The position numbers and the translations under genes were made by a program. From Triops longicaudatus (lineage: Eukaryota > Arthropoda > Branchiopoda > Notostraca > Triopsidae), in assembly GCA_022885665.1 (NCBI GenBank), contig JAGQDJ010000077.1, positions 868,001-932,000 of the forward strand: a stretch of DNA of 64,000 nucleotides. The letters are read 5' to 3'. The notes beneath the pieces were generated by a model that did not search any database, was not told the DNA's origin, and saw only the letters and a list, made by a program, of their open reading frames with translations. Position 1 is the first letter of the stretch, and the number at the start of each line of letters is the position of its first letter. Below are positions 59,200-64,000 of this stretch, piece after piece.

Positions 59200-61489
59200 A
59201 TCTCTACTAACTTTGGGAGACAAAATACGCTAAATAGTCATTGATGTCCTATGTTTAGCTTTTAACTGTGGCAATACAAAATTAGAAACATTTCCATCTC
59301 GTTGCTCTTTCTAAAAAACCCAGAAAAACTCTCGCGTTTGTAACCGTATGTGCACGTGTCTGCCTTCGCTTTGATTTGCAATCGCTTGCTAAAATGGAGA
59401 AATTAGGGCTAATCAATTTTTAAGCTAGAATTTCGTTAATTAATGGAAATTTAGTAACACTATCAAGCTTAGGTATCGGCATGGAGGCTCGTTAACTTAT
59501 ATGGAATTCCCTTACACGACTACTGTGCTGTTAGACATACATCCGTATAGACCATATAAATGTACAGTAATCAATATGTGATATTTCTTGTCATCAAAAT
59601 TACGTCTATACATTACGAAGATTCGCTACAAATTTATTAACTTGAATAAACCCACTCAAATTATTGCCTAAAAAATCGAAATTCTTCGATTTTCTCACCG
59701 GTGGAAAAACTTCGGTATGCAAATTTGACTTTCCAACTCATTTACTACAAAATTAATACAAAGCTGAGGTGAGGGCTCTGTTTATCCTCAGTGAAGATCA
59801 CGAGAAACAAACGTACTCTTCCGACCTGAATTGCGAGAATAATTTCGACGTTTTGAGTTCAAGTACACCGCACAGCAATTGTTCACTCACAAACATTTGA
59901 AACACATTTGGACATGATGTTACCCAGTTCAGAGAAGTCTTCCTATTTTTTCCTTGCGTTCGCTCAAAACGGTACACTTTGGAGGACAACTATAAAAAGC
60001 TAATTTTAAATACACTCAATGAACTAAGGCTTGGAAATATTCTATTTAAAGAGAAGACTTGATTCACCACACGGTTCATACCACACAGAAAAAACACACG
60101 AGAAGGCGAGACTGTAGTATGGAGTACAATAACGCAACCTCTATTTGCTCGTCAGGTTCGTTTTTGGTCTGACGTCATCTCCAAGCGCAACTTCACGCTT
60201 CAAGTTTTCTTAAGGCAAAGGTATTGGTAATTTACAGTGCTGTACAGCGCATTAGACTATTGCACACAAAATCGAATAGTGACGTCACACAGAGTTGCAA
60301 ATCCACTCACCGAACTAATCAACGACGTTTCAGCCATTCTTTTGTTTTATCTACTATTCTGCGTCAATAGATAAGTCTGCCTACTCGGAAGTCTCTATAG
60401 CATTTCTCAAATTACTGTATCACCAGTAAGCGTTTGAAAAACCAAACACCTCTGGATCAAAGAACAATTGCTCCAATGAAAATACCCAGAACTTTACCCT
60501 ACTGGTGGGAGTCCATTGTCCAAGAATTTCGAAAGACTCATCATTTGGTCCCATGCGACGTGATCGCACGTTTGAATCAACAAAAATCAAGGCTGGTATA
60601 AAACGCAATGATATTCCATTCCTCTCTTGCAGTCCCTTGTAGAAGGCAATGCGTAATACTCCAAGTGCAGAAAGAGGCTTGAGAATATCCAACAATGAGG
60701 CTTCCATGGAATTTACTCTCGCTCGTGTTGTGGACTTTCTGGCACAACGTACAAGGTATGAGCTGTATGGACGTGTGAACAAGTGTTTCAGTTTTCGGTT
60801 CAAATTAGGCGCTCCCACAAATTTTGATCGTCTCGCCCGACCCGTGAGCCCATCATCCGAAGCTATTACTGTCGTCCGCGAAGGAGACATATTAGAAATC
60901 AGTTCCAGTGGTGCTTCTGAGGGCCAAGACATATTAACATGGCTGTTTCAAGTTGGCTTTTCTTAAATTTTTCATTTGCTTCTCTATCTAATTTCTTTAC
61001 GTATTCTAGGGGTCCAACACAACCTTGTACGTTTCATGCCCGGATTTTCCCCGTAACCCTAACTGCAACAATTATGTTTTACTCGTATCTGCTAACCTGT
61101 TCAAAGCCAGTATTGCAATCTCAAAGTACGATTAAAGCTTAAATGTTCTCATTTGCCCACGTGAAATTCCTTTAGGAACTTAATAGGATATTTTTTTATT
61201 TTTTTTATATTCTTTACATTTTTATACTTATATAAATTTATTGTTTAAATTCTTTTATATTTTTATAATGGAATTAGTTCTTATAGCTTTTTAAATTGTA
61301 CAATTATTTTCAATGGATGCTACAGGTTCTGCGATGATAGCCCTTCTTTTTATGCGATGTCTCACCCATTATCCGCTATTTATATGAAGCCATTTACCGA
61401 TCCGGAACTAAACTATCGCTGCCTCATAACAACCGCAATAATGGTTTCAGAACCAGCGACATCAAGCCCTATGAACAACGCAGGTTGAA
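59200..61489. other. Intergenic DNA before the CUB gene
   Basis: No splice-supported gene apart from an uncertain 170-codon open frame (60420-60932, minus). A strongly T/A-rich tract lies at about 61,190-61,310. Confidence 0.4.
60420..60932 (-). CDS. Uncertain single-exon ORF of 170 codons
   Basis: An ATG-initiated open frame of 170 codons in otherwise AT-rich intergenic DNA. The predicted protein is soluble and mixed in composition, with a basic N-terminal half and an aromatic C-terminus (FSLEQLFFDPEVFGFSNAYW). I recognise no domain. A plus-strand open frame of 105 codons overlaps it, so either or neither may be real. Its length makes chance somewhat unlikely, but no splice, promoter or homology support was seen. 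Confidence 0.25.
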   Translation of the reverse strand: MSWPSEAPLELISNMSPSRTTVIASDDGLTGRARRSKFVGAPNLNRKLKHLFTRPYSSYLVRCARKSTTRARVNSMEASLLDILKPLSALGVLRIAFYKGLQERNGISLRFIPALIFVDSNVRSRRMGPNDESFEILGQWTPTSRVKFWVFSLEQLFFDPEVFGFSNAYW

Positions 61490-64000
61490 AGATTACACTA
61501 AACTTTGCCTTCTGCCAAGAGCTCATTCCAACATATGTAGCTGAGCCTGGGGCATTAAAACCTTTGGAAAATGATCTACTGTCCGGATTGCCACAAGTTG
61601 AAATCCAAGACGGCTTGACATCGAATGGCGAAGTATTGTGCGGAAGCAACACTTTTCTGAAACCTGACACCTTGTACGTCGTGCACAGTCCTACGTACCC
61701 GAGCCCTTACGCTGCAAATACCAATTGCACCTGGGCACTCCAAGTAAATAAAATAACAAATAACGTAACACACAAAGCAGTACAAAAAACAGTAAATACG
61801 AATGAAAACTGTAAGAAATTCATACAACGCATAATGCAGTTTACTTCAGGAAACAATTGTATGTGTTCCAAATTTCTTTTTCGATTAAAATACACTTGTA
61901 TGATTACCTGAATTATTTCATGTTTTTCCTGAAATTTAGGCACCAGCCGACAAAAAAATAAGCCTCATGTGCCAAGACTTTGATATGCCGCCCTGCGAAA
62001 AAGGGGATCACCTGAAATTCACCTACAGCCCGAAGGCACAAGCTAGGTAACATGACTTAGCATCTCACGGAATAATGTGTAACAGAACCATTCATATTTT
62101 TGTAATTTTTTAGCTACTGTGGTAATGACGCTCCAGAATTCGTTACATCAGAAGGAAACCTAGCTGAATTACATTTTAGAGGAGTTTCAAGTGGAAGTAA
62201 TCGTGGATTTACCTGCACACTTAAAGTCGTCTCTGCAGGTATTATTAAAATGTCTAAATAAAAGGAGTTCTAGTTTCTTCCTTCGCAGACGAAAAAGCTG
62301 TCAAGTGTGGGTTGCATTCCGTAACGCCAGACGAAGTTTTATTAATCACTTCCTCAGGATTTCCACGCCATTTTAATGAAACCAGTTACTGCCAATGGCA
62401 ATTCCAGGTTAGAACATTTGCGTCAAATAAGTTCGTCGTTCTTAATACTAACATGAAACGTAAAAACTACCTATTCGTCAAGACTCCGGCAATGCACAAC
62501 TTAGCCGTAGACTGCCCGGTCTTCGACATGTCCAACGACTGCACCGAAGATTTCCTTTCTTACGATCTTGGCGCCGCATCTCCAAAGAAGTAAGTGTAAG
62601 CGCACGGATTATTACTATTTGCGCAAGAACGCGTCATACCTTAGGATTATTATTATTATTATTACTATTATTATTATTATTGTTTATTATCATCTTTTGT
62701 AGAATATGCGGTGAACGACATGGTCTCTCGCTAAAAAGTGCCAGCGGCTCTCTCATTCTTGATTTCGTACCACAAAGCAAAAACATGTACCGCGGCTTTT
62801 ATTGCACCGTGCGAGCTATTCCGAAAGTTCTTCTACCCGGAATGCTAAAACCGTTAGGAATTGATCCTGTCAGCGGGTTACCGCAAACTGAGATTCAAGA
62901 TGGAATAAGCTCAAACAACGAAGTATTATGTGGCAGCAATACTACCCTAGATCTTGATACGCTGTATGTAGTCCACAGCCCTTCTTACCCAAAGCCTTTC
63001 CCTACAAATACTCAATGTACATGGACTCTCAAGGTAAATGGTATCCATTGTTTCTTTTACGTTCCAAAATGCATTTGTTTACGTATATCGGGTTATTAAG
63101 GCTCCACATGACAAAAAAATCAGCTTGATGTGTCAAGTCTTCAAAATGCCTTCCTGCGAATTAGGCGGACACCTTAACTTCACGTACGGCTTAGATAAGC
63201 AATTAAGGTAATCTTTAATTTAAGGTAATTAATCACCAAAACAGAGAGAAATGACAGTCATTATTTTTAAATCTTCTCAGCTATTGCGGAAATAACGCAC
63301 CAGAATTCATAACATCTGAAGGAAATGTAGCTGAGCTATCTTTTGTGGGAGGCTCGAATGAAAACTCCCATGGATTTTCTTGCACTGTCAAGGTTGTTTC
63401 GGCAGGTATTGCGTGTTATTAATGCGTATTCTTAGTTCTACTAAGCTTCTAATAGATGAGACTGCTGTACGATGTGGATTGCACGCTATAACTAGACAAA
63501 ATGTGACGTTGATTACTAACCCTAGTTTCCCGCGTTACTTCACACAAAAAGATCAGTGTCAATGGATTTTTCAAGTTAGTGTAACACCAGTTTAGCGTTC
63601 TTGCTGTAAATTGCTACAATTAAGGTAAATTCTTTTCGTACAACTTTCTTTAAAGTCTCCAGCAAAACACACCGTAAGTTTGGAGTGTCCGATCTTCGAT
63701 ATGTCCGAAAACTGCTCCGAAGATTACCTTTCTTACATTTTCAATGACAAATCATGTGAGGAGCACTTGTGAGTATACACTTCTCATATTTTTTATTTGG
63801 CTTGCATTCACCTTTCAAATATAGGTATTAAAGCATATCTTCTAGGGCATGTGGTAAACGTCCAGGGTTCACGTTAGAAAGTATTGGCGAATCTCTTCTT
63901 CTTAATTTCGTACCACAAAGCAATAGCAAATACCAGGGATTGTATTGCATTGTACGCGCTATCCCGAAAGTCGGTGCGCCTGGTACGCTAAAACCTTTAG
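61490..64000 (+). CDS. Secreted or surface protein with tandem CUB domains (partial, continues past the window)
   Basis: Exons at about 61490-61743, 61940-62046, 62114-62238, 62289-62407, 62483-62589, 62703-63033, 63101-63207, 63281-63405, 63456-63574, 63656-63768 and 63846-64000 join in phase. They encode four CUB domains arranged as two copies of an A-B pair. Each A domain starts CGSNT-x-L...DTLYVVHSP-YP and has CTW and SLMCQ; each B domain has a CGLH start, CQW and FDMS--C-EDFLSY, and ends -FVPQS--Y-G-YC-VRAIPK. CUB domains are about 110-residue beta sandwiches with paired Cys that mediate protein binding in extracellular proteins, including receptors and proteases. A linker LKPLG-DPVSGLPQ joins the pairs. 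The 5' end is not resolved: a possible signal-peptide ATG lies at about 61,334 (MIALLFMRCL) but its splicing into 61490 is unclear. Confidence 0.7.
62646..62681 (+). repeat. ATT trinucleotide microsatellite in a CUB-gene intron
   Basis: About twelve ATT units, broken once by ACT, just upstream of the exon starting at 62703. Confidence 0.8.

Noticed and set aside
1..64000. CRISPR arrays, bacterial operons, integrated viruses
   Set aside because: No spaced direct repeats, Shine-Dalgarno-led gene clusters or viral protein motifs were seen; the window is eukaryotic throughout.

Overview
This is a 64 kb window of an intron-rich animal nuclear genome, not a bacterial or viral one. Almost every gene is split by introns. 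Many introns are only about 45-65 bases long (nine of them in the acyl-CoA ligase gene, eight at 50-61 nt), and several 5' splice sites read GTT instead of GTA/GTG. The gene content suggests a protostome, most likely an ecdysozoan: two Clc-like claudin-fold proteins, a Methuselah-type receptor, hamartin (TSC1), an augmin-like subunit and an aromatic amino-acid decarboxylase. A compact-genome ecdysozoan such as a tardigrade is my best guess, but nothing here proves it.

Layout. 1-584 (+): 3' end of an SLC6 transporter. 2574-4352 (-) and 5717-10428 (+): a divergent pair of Clc-like four-span membrane proteins; the second carries a duplicated, apparently mutually exclusive exon. 10798-12683 (-): coiled-coil protein resembling augmin subunit HAUS2. 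12684-18786: about 6 kb without a recognisable gene. 18950-21878 (+): Methuselah-like GPCR with a somatomedin-B-like module and a mucin stalk. 22755-22820: tRNA-like element. 23692-25933 (-): broken COG7 relic. 26036-26390 (+): COX20. 27664-30306 (+): secreted Pro/Gln/His-rich protein of unknown function. 31700-37523 (+): adhesion GPCR. 37764-40021 (-): 4-coumarate-CoA-ligase-like enzyme. 41004-42011 (-): secreted SOUL haem-binding protein. 43388-49636 (-): hamartin. 50946-51874 (+): MBF1. 52130-53078 (-): proteasome beta-6 subunit. 56547-59184 (+): aromatic-L-amino-acid decarboxylase. About 61490-64000 (+, runs off the window): tandem CUB-domain protein.

The genes do not form one pathway. 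This is an ordinary eukaryotic neighbourhood of housekeeping genes (COX20, PSMB1, MBF1, TSC1, HAUS2-like) mixed with lineage-variable secreted and surface proteins (Clc-like, the two GPCRs, the Pro/Gln/His-rich protein, SOUL, CUB). Head-to-head pairs (Clc-like/Clc-like, COG7 relic/COX20, TSC1/MBF1, PSMB1/Ddc) could share upstream regions. TATA boxes precede the Pro/Gln/His-rich, SOUL and decarboxylase genes.

Exon boundaries were worked out by hand from splice signals and checked for reading phase across every junction. Protein identities rest on remembered family motifs, not on a database search.
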